Shown: in pieces, positions 21,856-33,600 of the stretch
Numbering within the stretch: position 1 is the stretch's first letter
Layout of the letters: every line of letters begins with the position of its first letter
NCBI GenBank assembly: GCA_033557465.1
Contig: CM066032.1
Location: forward strand, 450,800,270-450,864,269
From: Ichthyophis bannanicus
Taxonomy: Eukaryota; Chordata; Amphibia; Gymnophiona; Ichthyophiidae
Direction: 5' to 3'
DNA: 64,000 nt
The notes under the pieces: generated by a model
Database searches by the model: none
What the model saw: only the letters and a program-made list of their open reading frames with translations
What the model was told of the DNA's origin: nothing
Made by a program: the position numbers and the translations under genes

Positions 21856-23720
21856 CTCTGAGGTGAAGAGACTGGGGATTTGGGTGCAACAACGTTCCCT
21901 CCTCCTGGGACAGGAGGTCTGGAGCAGATCCCAAGTCCAGGGAGGGAGCTTGGGAGAGATGCAGAAATAGAGGGTACCACACTTGGCGTGGCCAATGTGG
22001 TGCTATGAGGATCATAGACCCCTTGTCTCTCTGAAGTTTGAAGAGTGTCTTGGGAATTAGGGGAATGGGTGGAAAGGCATAGAGGAAGTCTTGCCCCCAA
22101 TGAAGGAGGAAGGCATCCCTGGCCTGAACTCCCTGACACGGAATCCTGGAACAGAACCGGGGAAGTTTGGCATTCCACGGACTTGCAAAGAGGTCTATGT
22201 CCGGGGTTCCCCAAATTTGGAAGATTCTGGCTATCTGATCCCCATGGAGGGACCATTCGTTTTTGGAGCAGAACTCGACTGAGTCTGTCTGCCCAAGAGT
22301 TTTGAATCCCTGGAAGATACACTGCCATGAGATGAATTTGATGCTCTTTGGCGAAGGCCCACAATCTCAGAGCTTCTTTGCAAAGCGACAGAGAGCCAGT
22401 CCCGCCCTGCTTGTTCACGTAGAACATGGCTACTTGGTTGTCCGTGTGGATGAGGACTGTCTTGTAGCTGAGCAGGGTGTGGAAGACTCTAAGAGCTAGA
22501 AAAATTGCTCTGAGCTCTAAGAGGTTGATATGTAGAGATGTCTCCTCTAGAGACCAGATGCCTTGAGTGGAGAGATCGTGAAGATGAGCTCCCCAACCTC
22601 CAGTTGAAAGGGAGACCCCAGCAACAGATTTTGAGTGGACTTCCACCAGTGGAGGGACCAAAAGAGGAGACTGGAGGTTGCTATTTTGTCTGACAGGCAA
22701 CCTGATGCCTGGGTCCATTGGGTGGACAGAGTCCACTGAGCTGCCCTCATGTGAAGGCGAGCGTAAGGAACCACATGCACAGTGAATGCCATGTGGCCTA
22801 ACAGTTATAACATCTCTCGAGCAGTTAAATGGGATTTTAACTGAATTTGTGAGGCTAACTGCACCAAGCGTAGGCAACGGGCCTGGGGAAGATAGGCCCT
22901 TGCAGTTGTGGTATCCAGCAAGGCCCCTATGAACTCTAGAGACTGAGTAGGGGTGAGATGGGATTTTGGAAAGTTTATTACAAGTCCCAGATACTGAGGG
23001 ATGCGGCTTGTGCAGGTTAGAGAAGTCTGGACCTCTGACTGGGATGGAGCTCGGATGAGCCAGTCGTCCAGATATGGGAATACGAATATCCCTAGAGTGC
23101 ATAGAAATGCAGCTACTACTGCCATGCATTTTGTGAACACCCTTGATGCAGAGGCCAGACCGAAAGGAAGCACTCTGTATTGATAGTGCTTCCCTTGATA
23201 AAGGAACCGAAGGAACCTTCTGTGTGTTGGATGGATGAGGACATGGGTGTATGCATCCTTGAGGTCTAGAGAGCAAAGCCAATCCTGACTCTGAAGGTAT
23301 GGAAGGAGAGTACCGAGAGAAATCATCTTGAATTTCTCCTTGCATAGAAACTTGTTCAATTCTCTGAGATCTAATATGTGTCTGTAGCCCCTGTTTTCTT
23401 TGGGATAAGAAAGTAGGGGGAGTAGAACCCTGAGCCCTGTTGAAGAAGGGGTACTTCTTCTATTGCCCCTTGGGCAAGAAGGATAATAATCTCCTGACCC
23501 AGAAGGTAGAGGAGAGATGTTTGAGAATTGAACTGTCTCACCATGGTGTGAGGAGGAAGGTTTAAGAAATGAAGCTTGTACCCCTCCCTTATGATGGAGA
23601 GGGTCCATTGCTCTGCTGTGATTTGTTCCCATCTGGGAGCAAAGTAAGCCAACCTTCCTGGAATGGTGAGAGGCTCTGGATGTTCTAGAGCCAGAAAGGC
23701 TAAGCTCTCTAGTTGTAAGT
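21836..23720 (-). pseudogene. DIRS RT / RNase H / methyltransferase, multiply frameshifted
   Basis: RT with FYSPYFLIPKKTG, a frameshift near 23385, then DLRELNKFL, SLDLKDAYTHVL and an intact YLDDW box near 23065. A stop follows near 22805 and a deletion near 22600 removes the start of RNase H (the TTDAS block). The rest of RNase H (LLELRAIF, HTDNQ, NSWADRLSRV) and the DIDLFA/AFPP block follow in shifted frames. It ends at the TAG (21838-21836) shared with copy 1. Confidence 0.85.
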
Positions 23721-25589
23721 CAAAGACCCTGAGGAGGCTGAGGCTGTTGGGCCGTAGCAGTCCTAGCAGCCTTAGGCTTGGCCTGTTTCGGTTGTTGCTG
23801 TTTCTTTGTAGCAAAACGACCTGCAGAAGATGACTGCTGACCATAAGCAGAATAATATTTCCCTTTCTTGGGAAAAAATCCCTTTTTAAACAACCTTTTC
23901 TTAAAGGGAGCAGAAGTAGACTTTGAAAGTCTGTCTAAAGCAGAATTTTCAGCATCCATTTGAGTGGCCTTTGCTTGCCAATCTTTGCCAAAAAGGTTTT
24001 CACCTGTATAAGGAAGATTTCCTAGTCCATCTTGAACCCAAGGTTCCAAATCAGAAGCTTGTAACCAAGCAACTCTGCGTGCGCCTATGGCAATGGCCGA
24101 GGCTCTGCTGGCACCTTCAAAAGAGTCAAAGGCTGCACGGTTGGAAAACTTGGAAATATCCTGGGCATGTTTGAGCCAGCTGAGGAATTCTTCTCTTTTA
24201 TCTTCTGAAATAAAAGGAGATAAAGTTTGCAGGTGATCTGTAATTTCTTTTAGAAACATCCCCATATAGAGACTATAGGAGTTGATTCTGGCAACAAGCA
24301 TACTAGCCTGGAAAATTCTCCTGCCAAAGGCATCTAAGGTTCTGCATTCTCTTCCTGGAGGAGCAGAAGAGTGCCTTGTTGTACTCTTTATCTTCTTCAT
24401 AGCAGACTCCACCACAATGGAGTGGTGAAGAAGCTGAGTCTTATGGAAGCCAGGACAAGGAGGAACACGATACATGGTGTCCAACCTGCGAGAATGAGGG
24501 GAAGTGGTGAGAGGAGTCTTCCATATGCCCAGCATGTGATCATAAAGAATCTCATGTATTGGTAAAGTGGCTGCCTCTTTAGGAGCCTTAGGATATTGTA
24601 AAATATCTAATTTTTTGGCTCTAGGCTCTGTCTCAGGGGCCACTGAGATGGAAAAGGCCCCTGGCCACTTCCCTAATGAAGTCTTGAAAAGACAAGTCTT
24701 CAGGAGGAGACATTCTCCTTTTTGGAGAAGAGGGCTCCTGAGGATGAATCACCGATGCTTCGACAGAGACCTCTGATTCATCAGAGTCTTCAGAGGAATC
24801 GAAGTATCGCCTGTCTGGATGCTCCTGCAGAGCCCGATACGCGTACCGGGTGGTATCGACATCGGGAGTGATCGGTACCGGTTCGGTACCAATGGGCATC
24901 ACAGAACAGTGTACCGCTGCAGTCAACACCGAAGTGGATGTCGATGCAATCGGTACCGGCACCAGAACCGATGTCGGTACCGGTGCCGGAGTCGGTACCG
25001 GCAACGGAGTTTGTTGTGGTACCGAAGGCGTCGCAGCTTGTATAAATGCCGTGATGGCACACTGCATGGTCAGGATATTCTGATCCATTGATGCAACCAA
25101 TGTCTGGATGTCGGTACCAGTGGGAACCACCAGTACCCCAGAACATGGCAACAGGTGATCGGTCAAGGCCAAGCCATCGATGTCAACCTGTGACCCCATA
25201 GATAAAGCTTTGGAAGCCGGAGCCTCCCTCCGGGGTAATTTTGCCGGTGCGGATTCCTTGAGGGCAAGCCCGGAGGCATCTCGATACTTAGAGGGAGATC
25301 TACCCTTCGAGGACCGGCTGGATTTAAGTTTGGTTACCTGAGATCCATGTGAGGAAGAAGAAGCCCTGGAAGACGTCGATGCAACCGAAGCTGCATCCGA
25401 GGGAAACAGGGTACTGAGCTTAGCTGCTCGATTCTGTAGACCTCTCTTAGACATCATGGAGCAGGACTCACAGTCCGCAATGGAGTGGTCAGGACCTAAA
25501 CATTTTAGACACCATTCATGGGTGTCAGTGACAGAAATAGTGCCGCTGCACTTCGTGCATTTTCTAAACCCAGAGGCAGGCTTTTCCAT
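23720..25589 (-). pseudogene. DIRS gag-like structural gene, one major frameshift
   Basis: The start is the ATG at 25589, the same Met-Glu-Lys-Pro start as in copy 3. Residues 11-40 form a zinc motif CxxC-x9-H-x2-C-x2-C-x4-H-x4-C (CTKCSG, HEWCLKCLGPDH). It is followed by a basic Ser/Arg-rich region, a Val-Pro linker, an acidic serine tract, and conserved blocks EPSSPKRRMSPPEDLSFQDF and RRLDTMYRVPPCPGF. One frameshift near 24640 separates the two halves. The second half, 307 codons, is open to the terminal PQPPQGL. Predicted role: nucleocapsid-like RNA binding, inferred from the zinc motif and position. Confidence 0.88.
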
Positions 25590-25802
25590 GAGGAAAAATT
25601 TCCTAGGCCTAAGGCCAAAGCAGAAAATGCACTGAAGTGAGAAAAAACAGTAGATTTTTTTTTTTTTAGAATAAAGAAAGAAAAGACCGGCGGTACCAGT
25701 CCAGCGTCGAGAAGGCAGACGCGCGACCAAAGAAATAAAATAAAATAAAGAAATTCTTCAGCAGTGACAGGAACACAACCTGCTGGCTCCACGGAAAAGA
25801 AG

Positions 25803-25965
25803 AACTGGAGAGAGTCGGTTAGGAAAGGCGGGAAGGCAGCGCGCAGGCGCTGTGGGAAGCTCCCAGAAGCTTTCCTTTTGGACGCTGGGGAGCATTCCTG
25901 CGCAGGCTCCGTCGGTACCGATGATACCCATATGTGAAGACTCATTCCTGCTTGTTCCTGGAGAT
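25803..25965 (-). repeat. DIRS-A copy 2 5' inverted terminal repeat
   Basis: Inverted match to 20330-20505, from aactggagagagtcggtt out to ctggagat. It contains gtcggtaccgatgatacc, a decayed form of the GGTACC-centred palindrome. The outermost base differs from the ICR prediction by one substitution. Confidence 0.88.
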
Positions 25966-26581
25966 TAGGAAGCTCCACTCTCTTCTGCGTGTTCTCCCCT
26001 CTAACTGAATCACCTGGGACTTTTTTCTGTGGCCTTCCTAGCCCTATCCCAAGGGATTCTGGGACATGTAGTGTGCTTTGTGTACCTGACCTTGCCACAA
26101 TATATTTTAAAAGATATGTCCTAATTCCTTATCTTGTGTTGTCATAATTAGTTGATACAGTACATGTCCAAAATTAAAATAGTTCCTATGACATTAAATA
26201 ATATATGCAAGTGCTATCAATGAATTGTTCTTTTTTATGGTATTATGTCACAAGAATGTTATCGCTGCAATTCTGAAAGCTGTGATATATGGTATTTAGA
26301 AAACTCCGCCTGTACTACTTAGCAAATATTTCATTTAAAAATGACTTGGTTTCTTTTGGATGTTAATGTTAGCTACTGTTACTGTTGGAGAGGTATGATT
26401 CATTGAGTCTCATGAATGGGATATGTGATTAGGAAGAACGAAGATGGCAGAAAGGGAGGGAGGACTAGCTTTTTTATGTCAAAATAAATGAAAGATAGGC
26501 TCAACAAATCTCAGCTGCCAGGTCATCATGTTGACCAGAAATTTGTACCTGGTGCCTGGGATTTTCTTGCCTCTCCTCCTC
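25966..26581. other. No recognised feature
   Basis: AT-rich intronic sequence between DIRS-A copy 2 and the A-rich tail of the L1 derivative. No ORF or repeat of note. Confidence 0.5.
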
Positions 26582-28140
26582 TTTTTTTATTATTTATTTT
26601 ATTTTTAATTTCATTTACAATATACATCCAAGATATAACATGAATGTAGGAAAAAAAGGAGTATACAATCAGAATAAACAAAAGGAAAAAGTCAATCTCC
26701 AAATCTTAGACCACAAAAAAAGGAAAGAAGGGGGAGGTGCCAGGAAATCATTAGGTGAGCCAAAAACTCACCACCATAAAGAAATAAAAATACATCAAAC
26801 AGGCGGAGACTTAAGCATCAGCCATATGGATAGAGACAGCAACTTGGACAACACCTTCTTCTCTAGCAACCAAGAACTCCACAAGCTGTTTCAGGTCAAA
26901 GAACAAATATACATTATCTTTAAAAGAAACACAATATTTGACAGGAAATTTTAATTGGAAGGAAACTCCTATAGCCAAGACCCTCGGCCGAAGGCTTAGG
27001 AACTCCTTCCTATGCAACTGAGACCCACAAGATAAATCAGGAAACATCCTAACCTGTGACCCCAAAAAACCCTCATTAAAGTTCCTGAAATAAGAACAAA
27101 AAATCAAAGCTTTATCTGACTGCAAGGCCAGAGTGACTAGCAGGGTGGACTTATCTATAATCTACAAGGAATTCTCTAAGAACCCCGTCAGGTCCCCTCC
27201 TCCCAATGAAACAGCCCCAGGAACATCCCTATGACTGCCAGACTCCAGAGACAAGTATTGTGCTCGAACCAAAGGGGGAAAATGCTCTGGAGGGATCTTC
27301 AGTACCTTTCCGAAGTATTTCCTCACCATCTCCACAGCTGACAAAATTGGAGATGTGGGAAAGTTCAACAGTCTGATGTTATTACATTGAGCTTGATTTT
27401 CTAAATACTCCATGTTCCGAGACAACATACACTTGTCTTTTATCTGGTCTCCAACCAGTTCCCGGAGATGCCCCAGTTCTTGCTCCAAAGCGAGGACCCT
27501 CTCTGCTTGACGCTCTTGAGCTGCGGAAACAGAACAATAATTAGACTTAACCTCCATTAATTCAGTACCCACTGTTCCCACAAAAGATCCCAAAGGAAAA
27601 GTTCATAGTAGTCATCGCATCCCATAGCGTTTCCAGAGAAATAACCTTCGGTTTCACCAAGCTTGCAATCTCAGAAGTAAGCAGAACACCAGGTTGTCTG
27701 GATGAAACCTCTGCAAACAATGTTATAACCACAGTTTCCTTCTCCCCTAAAACTTCTCTCTCCACTAGTGCTGTCAGATTCTCCAGAGTACTCTCTTCAC
27801 TTCCCAAGGAAGGAAGAAAGGAAGCACAACTCCACTAGAACAAATGCTTCTGGGACGTGGCAGGGGGGGTCCATAGCTTAGGGGAGAGCTGAATACCCAA
27901 TGCACACAGAGCCTGTAGTCCTTCCACAGGCTCTGCAATGCCGGACGTAAAGACACAGAAATCCAGGGTTTTCTGTCCCACAGAGCTCACCACAGGAAGA
28001 CCCAAGGGTATGTTCCTCTGCTTTCGTTTGCTGTGGCCCATACCAACGGCCACAAACCCTGCTCCAAGACAGTGCACTCCCAATGAAAGCACGGCTAGAC
28101 TTTGGACACATTTCCTGCTGCCATCTTACTTCCTCCCCGA
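26582..28140 (-). mobile_element. L1 derivative with ORF1 but no ORF2 (half-L1-like)
   Basis: On the minus strand the element starts near 28140 with ggaggaagtaagatggcagc, an L1-type 5' end. It carries one ORF1 and then ends in a short 3' UTR with an A-rich tail (aaataaataataaaaaaag, about 26582-26605). No endonuclease or RT sequence follows, although the tail is complete. This resembles the half-L1 (HAL1) arrangement described in mammals. T-rich runs at both borders make a target duplication hard to call. Confidence 0.65.
26811..28041 (-). pseudogene. L1 (Tx1-like) ORF1 protein
   Basis: Start at the ATG at 28041 (MGHSKRKQRN). A low-complexity N-terminus is followed by a coiled coil (RVLALEQELGHLRELVGDQI and LSRNMEYLENQAQCNN, about 27390-27520). 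The RRM-like domain follows (NNIRLLNFPTSP, VRKYFGKVLKIPPEHFPPL), then the C-terminal domain (SDKALIFCSYFRNF and AIGVSFQLKFPVKYCVSF, to 26811). At least three frame changes (about 27835, 27580, 27162). ORF1p trimerises through the coiled coil and chaperones L1 RNA. Confidence 0.8.
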
Positions 28141-28870
28141 TCTCCCTCTTTTTTTAAAAATAAAAAAAATTCAGTTGCGATTTTGGTAGAGGGAATTGAG
28201 GGCAAGGATGTGAGTACTGGAGGGAAGTAGAAGGGGAGAGTCTGGAAGGGGAATAGAGAGTGGAGAGAGGTGGAGGGGGGAAGGAAAAATGCAAGGTGTT
28301 AGAGGTTAAAGGGATGAATGCTTCTCCCTTCTCCCACACCTCCCACACACCAACACTCTACTAACACACACAAACAGGCATCCCTCCTCCGCACAACAGG
28401 CACGCACGCCAGCTCCACACTATATACACATGCACACACACACAGGCGACCTATCCCACATTTGCACCACACACATAAGGTTCCCCAGCTCTTCAGCACA
28501 TACACATACACACACACACATACACCGCAGCTAAGGTTACCAGGTGGTCCCAATATTTGGGGACCTCCCAGATTTTAGAACTGTGTCCCCAACTCCCAAT
28601 GATAATCTCCTGTCCCTGATTCTAGCACTAGGGACAGAGAGGGTAGAAAAAATTGTACTTTCAATTTAGTGATTTGAATGTCAGTTTTTAGAATTTACAT
28701 TCATTAGCTTTATAGTTTGCACAGTATGGGGGAAATGCATCACTCTTTCTATTTCTCTGTTAATTTGTCTGCATGAAAAATATATTTTTTCTGTTGTGGG
28801 ATGGATGGGGGTGGGAACAAGTTAATGATTCCTCTTTCCTCCTTCACGCCTTGTTGCTTAAACCTGGAAC
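28141..28870. repeat. Purine-rich tract, CA-rich microsatellite and unclassified sequence
   Basis: 28190-28290 is GA-rich. 28325-28530 is a degenerate CA/CACACA microsatellite that generates spurious ORFs on both strands. 28540-28870 contains no feature I recognise. Confidence 0.7.
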
Positions 28871-28874
28871 TAAG

Positions 28875-30771
28875 GTTTTCTCTGTGAACGAGCAGGAAAT
28901 AAGTCCTCACACATGGGTGATGACACCATTGGAGCCCCACACAGAATGCTCCCCAGCTTTCAAAGGAAGCTTTTGGGCGGTACACTGTGCCTGCCTTCCC
29001 GTCCACCGCAGCACTATATTCTCCTGTCTTCCTTTTTCCGCGGAAGAAAAGTTTTCTATCTGGTCCTGCTGGGGGGTTTTCTCTTCATTTCTTTTCTGCC
29101 TGTCATCAGTTCTTGTTTTTCACCTGTTGTGGATTTTTTGGGGAGGTTTTGTGTGTTTCTCTATGCTATCCGCGTGCTTTTCCTCTTCGTGGTGGTTTTC
29201 CCGTCCATGGCAGTTTTTCAGTTTGACTTTGCTGATGCAGTGTTTCTTGGTATGTCTAAGCCAACTAGTGGCTTTAAGAAATGCAGCAAGTGTGGCAAGA
29301 TCATTTCTGCCACCGGCTGACATAATTGGTGCTTGCAGTGCTTTGGGCCCGACCATGAGCCGGCGTCCTGTGAGCTCTGCTTGCAGATGATGCGTCAAGG
29401 GCTGAAGAGTCAGGAAAATAAGGTGGTGTCCCTCTTCGGCTCATCTGATTCAGCATCCTCAGACCTGACTCCCTCGTCTATGCCTGCAAAAGGTCCTGAG
29501 GCAGCCAAGGGAAATGAGCAGTGTGTTCAGTCAGAGCAGAGGGGCTGGAGTGGTGAGGGGAGACTCCCTGCAGAGACCCATCAATGTTGAAGGGTGAGCC
29601 CCAGGAGAGGTTTAGGTGCAGCATCTTTGCAGCTCTTCTCAAAGCGATGCAGAAAGCTGGCTTAAGCTTCCCTGGTGGGAGGACACGACCCGGATGGCGG
29701 AATCCACTTCCAGTGCCCATGAGGGTAACTGTATGTCTCCCGATGCATCTGTCATCATGGAGTCCACATCCGAGGTGTTGATACCAATGTCCACAGTCAT
29801 GGCATCAGTCCCCTGCACAGATGGTTCTGGAGGAAAGCCTTCGAGCCCTAGAAGCTCACTTGGCGATGGTGGAAGTCACCCCACTCCTTCTAGCCTATCC
29901 AGGAGACCCATGCCGTGCCCGCTGAGGGAGGGACATTGGGGGGGAGATTGGTATCGACTCCAGTTGCTGGAGCCATTTCCTTCTCCAATGTGTCAGAGTC
30001 TGAGGCCAAGGGACATTGCCATCGGCATGCTGAGTGACACGAGGGTCATCAGCTTCCTCCCTCTCCTAAGCCATATAGCCGGCAAGAGGAGGAGACGCGG
30101 CACTACTTTGACCTCTCAGAATGGGAGACCGAGGCGGAATCAATGGCGTCAAACCTCCCATCCTACCCATTGCCTTGACCCGAACAGCACAAGTTGCCCC
30201 CGGAGGACATGTCCTTCCAGGGCTTCATTAGGGACATGGCCAAGGCCATCCCCCTCTGGAATCGGGCAAAGGAACTGAAACTCCTTCAGTACCCTCGGCC
30301 CACCGGGAGGCAGTGACTTCCACCATGTCCTGCAGTGGCTGCTGTTCCAGCTGTGGGAGGTGCTGTACATTTTTCTGGTCATCAGCCACTGGCTCGATTC
30401 CCTGTACCAAGTCCAGAAGGCCCCGTGGTTTGAGAAGCCTTAATTGCCCCACTACTCCATTGTGATAGAGTCTGCCTTGAAGTGCACAAAGAATGCTAAG
30501 ATGCATTCCTTAGTACCACTGAGTCATGTGGCTTATACCTTGGGCTCCTTTGGGTGAAAGTGGTTCCAGGGTTCCATGCTGATCACCAGGATTCTGGCTT
30601 ACCAGACCTACTGAGCATGTTCCTTAAGAATGTCATGTTGGACCTTGAGGACTTTGGCGCCCTTGTTCCTGAAGACTGTCACAAGTCCTTTCAGGGCCTA
30701 GTAGCTCACAGCAAGGATTGCTTGAAGTTCATGGTGTGGAGCACCTACGACACTTTTGAATCCACTGGCAG
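28875..30771 (+). mobile_element. DIRS family C, 5' half only
   Basis: The 5' terminal repeat begins near 28875 (ttctctgtgaacgagcagga, cctcacacatgggtgatgac) and shares layout with family A, including ccccagctttcaaaggaagc and the ttttccgcggaag leader. A gag-like gene follows. Similarity stops at about 30771 where the minus-strand RTE begins; RT, recombinase, ICR and 3' ITR are absent. Confidence 0.75.
29251..30771 (+). pseudogene. DIRS family C gag-like gene, decayed
   Basis: It begins with MSKPTSGFKKCSKCGKIISA, carrying the CxxC of the zinc motif, then a TGA near 29320 and the rest of the motif (NWCLQCFGPDHEPASCELC). Later blocks match family A gag in broken frames: EDMSFQGFIRDMAKAI near 30205, ELKLLQYPRP, and LEDFGALVPEDCHKSFQGLV followed by YDTFES near 30640-30765. 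Divergence from family A is high, so this is an older or different lineage. Confidence 0.72.
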
Positions 30772-33115
30772 CACCATAATTCAAAGGCATCAGTTTTCTT
30801 CCTGTCAGTCTTTTTCACTGCCAAATTTCGCATCCATATGACGTTATTGGATGCAAAAGTGGATGAACAAGTTGAATCTGTATATGGAGAGAGACATCTC
30901 TGCTCTTGAAAATCTTGTCTAGGTCTTTCATAGCCATTCTGCCAAGAGCAATGTGTCGTCAGATTTCTTTACTTCTTGTTGTTTCTTTATTGATAGTTGA
31001 TCCAAGGAGGTTAAAGTTGTCCACTTTTTCAATTTCTTCCCTATCAATGATGAACTTATTGATTTTGCCAGTTGTCAAGAGCTTGGTCTTCTTTACATTA
31101 AGATGCAGGCCCATTTTAAGACTATGTTCCCTGATCTTGAGAAGCAAATGTTTCAGATTATCTTCACTTTCAACCAGTAATGTGGTATCATCAGCATAGC
31201 AAAGGTTGTTGATGAGTCTCCCACCAATTTTCACACCTCTGTTGTCTTCTGGCAGTCCATGGTATACTCAGTATTCGTTGCCAGCACCATAATTCAGAGG
31301 CATCAATTTTCTTCCTGTCTATCTTTTTCACTGCCAACTTTCGCATCCATATGACGTTATTGAAAATACTATGGATGAACAAGTTGAATCTGTGTATGGA
31401 GAGTGACATCTCTGCTCTCTGATGATTTGTTCTGCATATAAATTAAACAGGTAGGAGAAACGTATGCAGCCTTGTCGTACACCTTTGCTGATTTTAAATC
31501 ATTCTGTTTCTCCTTGTTCCGTTCAAATTGTTGCTTCTTGATCAATGTAAAGGGTTGTGCAAGAGAACGATCAGGTGTTCTAATATACCCATGCTTCTTA
31601 ATGTGACCCAGAGTTTCTCATGGTTTACATAGTTAAAAGCCTTGCTGTAGTTAATAAAACGCATATAGATATCCTTTTGGTATTCTTTAGTCTTTTCAAG
31701 TATCCATCTCACATCCACGATGATATCTCTCATTTCTCACCCTTTCCTGAGCCCTGCTTGCACTTCAAGCAGTTTTCGTTCCAGGTATGGTTATAGTCTC
31801 TGTTGAATAATCTTGAGTAGAATCTGGCTGGCATGTGGGATCAGAGCGATTGTGCGATAATTTCCACAGTCAGTTGAATCACCTTTCTTTAGTATTGGTA
31901 TACTAAAGGAGTGGAGGAGTGGCTTAGTGGTTGGGGCAAGGTACTTCAGGCTGGAAGGTCGGGGGTTCAAATCCCACTAGAGGACAGCAACCTTGGGCTG
32001 GAAGGACTGGGGTTTCTAGTCCCACAGGTGCTCCTTGTGGTCTTGGGCAAGCCACTTAACCCTCCATAGCCCATGTTCCCTGAAAAATAGTTATCTCCAA
32101 GTTATAATGCCCTGTTCAATGTAATTTCAGTTGTTCAATGTAAACCGCACTGGTGCAGAATAGCGTGCTATATAAGAGAATGTAAATAAATAAACACAGA
32201 TCTTTTCCAGTCAGTTGGCCATGATGTTGTCTTCCAAATTTCCTGGCAGAGCCTTGTAAGTATGGTAACAGCTGCATCAGATTGCTGTAATACTTCAATG
32301 GGAATGCCATCAGTGCCTAGTGCTTTGTTCTTTGATAAGTCTTTCAATGCTGCTTTGATTTCTTCTTTCATCAACAATGGTTCCAGATCATAAGGTACAG
32401 GTTGAAACAGCTGTTAGTGCACTTGATCTTTATCATATAATGACTCTGTATATTCTTTCCACCTTTCCTTGATCTTCTCAGCATCATTCAGTATGGATCC
32501 TTGAGCATCTTGTAGCATTCCAGTTTGAGGCTGGAATTTTTCTTTAACTCTCGTAGCTAATAGTTTCTGCTTCTATTTCCTTGCATGTGTCATTGTAGTA
32601 CTTCTCCTTGTCTTGTCTTGCTGCACGTTGGTAATCTCTATTGAGTTCTGCGATTGCCTCTCTTTCTCCTCTGGCTTTAGCTTCTCTGCATTTCTGTGCA
32701 ATTTCCAGAGGTTCTTTGATCATCCATTTTGGCCGTTTTTGCTTTTTCACCTTTTGTAGAGATTTCTCGCTTCCTTCCAACACAACCTTCTTGATGTCAT
32801 CTCATAATTCTTCTGGAGCTCTGTCATTTGTATCTAAAGCAGCAAATCGATTTTCAGGTAGTCTTTAAATTCCAGTGGTATATTCTCAGGGTCATATTTT
32901 GCTACATTCATGAGTGGCTTGCTCTTTTTCAACTTTAGGTTGAGTTTGCATACTAGTAGTTGGTGATCTGTACCATAGTCAGCTCCAGGTTTTGTCTTTG
33001 TTGATGTTATAGAGCTTTTCCATTGTTGACTTCCACAGATGTAGTCAATTTGATTTTTGTACAATCCATTGGGTGAAGTCCATGTGTGTTGTATAGTGTA
33101 TCCCAAAAACCTGTA
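30772..33115 (-). mobile_element. RTE-clade LINE, minus strand, rearranged
   Basis: Minus-strand blocks in order from 33110: HTWTSPNGLYKNQIDYI, KTKPGADYGTDHQLLVCKL, KRPKWMIKEPLEIAQKCREA, ALGTDGIPIEVLQQSDAAV, then (after a SINE) NYRTIALI-like text, IYMRFINYSKAFNYVNHEKL, LFNLYAEQII, and INNLCYADDTTLLVESED (catalytic YADD, about 31190). The 3' end is missing. A 130-bp piece from near the C-terminus (ASELWCW) occurs twice, at 30772-30905 and 31280-31415; the second copy sits inside the RT domain. Confidence 0.82.
31913..32194 (+). mobile_element. tRNA-derived SINE with L2-like tail (tail A)
   Basis: Head with Pol III A box (gtggcttagtggttgg) and B box (gggttcaaatccc), a second degraded copy of the B-box segment, a middle part gggcaagccacttaaccctc, and a tail gaatagcgtgctatataaga ending in taaataaataaa. 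It interrupts the RTE RT gene. Confidence 0.88.
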
Positions 33116-33600
33116 TAAAATCTCTTAAATTCAAAGTTACTTATTCCAGTGTAGATGGAATTATGGTAGTCTAAGCGTGCGAGGATCAGCTTGTAGACAA
33201 AGATGTGTAAAGCCTATACATTAATGTAGGGCTTGACTGCTTGAATGTGTCTTAAGAGCATTGAAGGAGGCTCTAACCTTAGAGGAAATGTGATGATTAT
33301 GAAAGGTTAGATTGGAGTCTAAGGTAATTCCCAAGTTCAGTAGTGATGTAGTGCAAGAAATCAGGGAGCCTGCAATAAACAGTGATGCTATTGGGCAGGT
33401 GGAGCTGCTGGTTATCCACAGAGCTTGGGACTTTAATGGATTAAGCTTAAGGTGATTAGTATTAAGCCATGAGGTAACAGTATTGAGATAGTGATTGACT
33501 GGATTGAGTACAGAGGGATCCTTGTATGTTACCAGAAGAATATCATCTGCGTAGTAGTAGATGCTAATGACAAGGAGCTTTTGAAATGGAACACTATTAA
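33116..33600 (-). pseudogene. L2-like LINE RT fragment
   Basis: Minus-strand reading SIYYYADDILLVTYKDPS (YADD box near 33555), NTVTSWLNTNHLKLNPLKSQ near 33460, and LNLGITLDSNLTF near 33330. This corresponds to the palm and thumb of the L2-type ORF at 43583-45175 but from another subfamily. Broken at both ends. Confidence 0.72.

Larger units (their letters stand above)
20318..25965 (-). mobile_element. DIRS-type retroelement, family A copy 2, full length
   Basis: On the minus strand the order is 5' ITR (25965-25803), gag-like gene, RT/RNase H/methyltransferase, tyrosine recombinase, ICR (20684-20588), 3' ITR (20505-20318). Total length is 5648 bp against 5658 bp for copy 3. The ends are set by the ICR: the circle junction ctgtgc/tatctcc at 20640-20650 predicts the termini found. 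No long target duplication flanks it. Genes are collinear with copies 1 and 3 but frameshifted. Confidence 0.95.

Noticed and set aside
28299..28578. ORFs on both strands with His/Thr or Val/Cys repeats
   Set aside because: Produced by the CA/GT microsatellite.
29616..30278. ORF of 220 codons as a separate gene
   Set aside because: It falls inside the DIRS-C gag remnant and switches frames relative to recognisable gag blocks.
31913..31985. Possible tRNA gene (A and B boxes present)
   Set aside because: No cloverleaf can be drawn; the head continues into a SINE body and LINE-like tail, and the same unit recurs at several sites.
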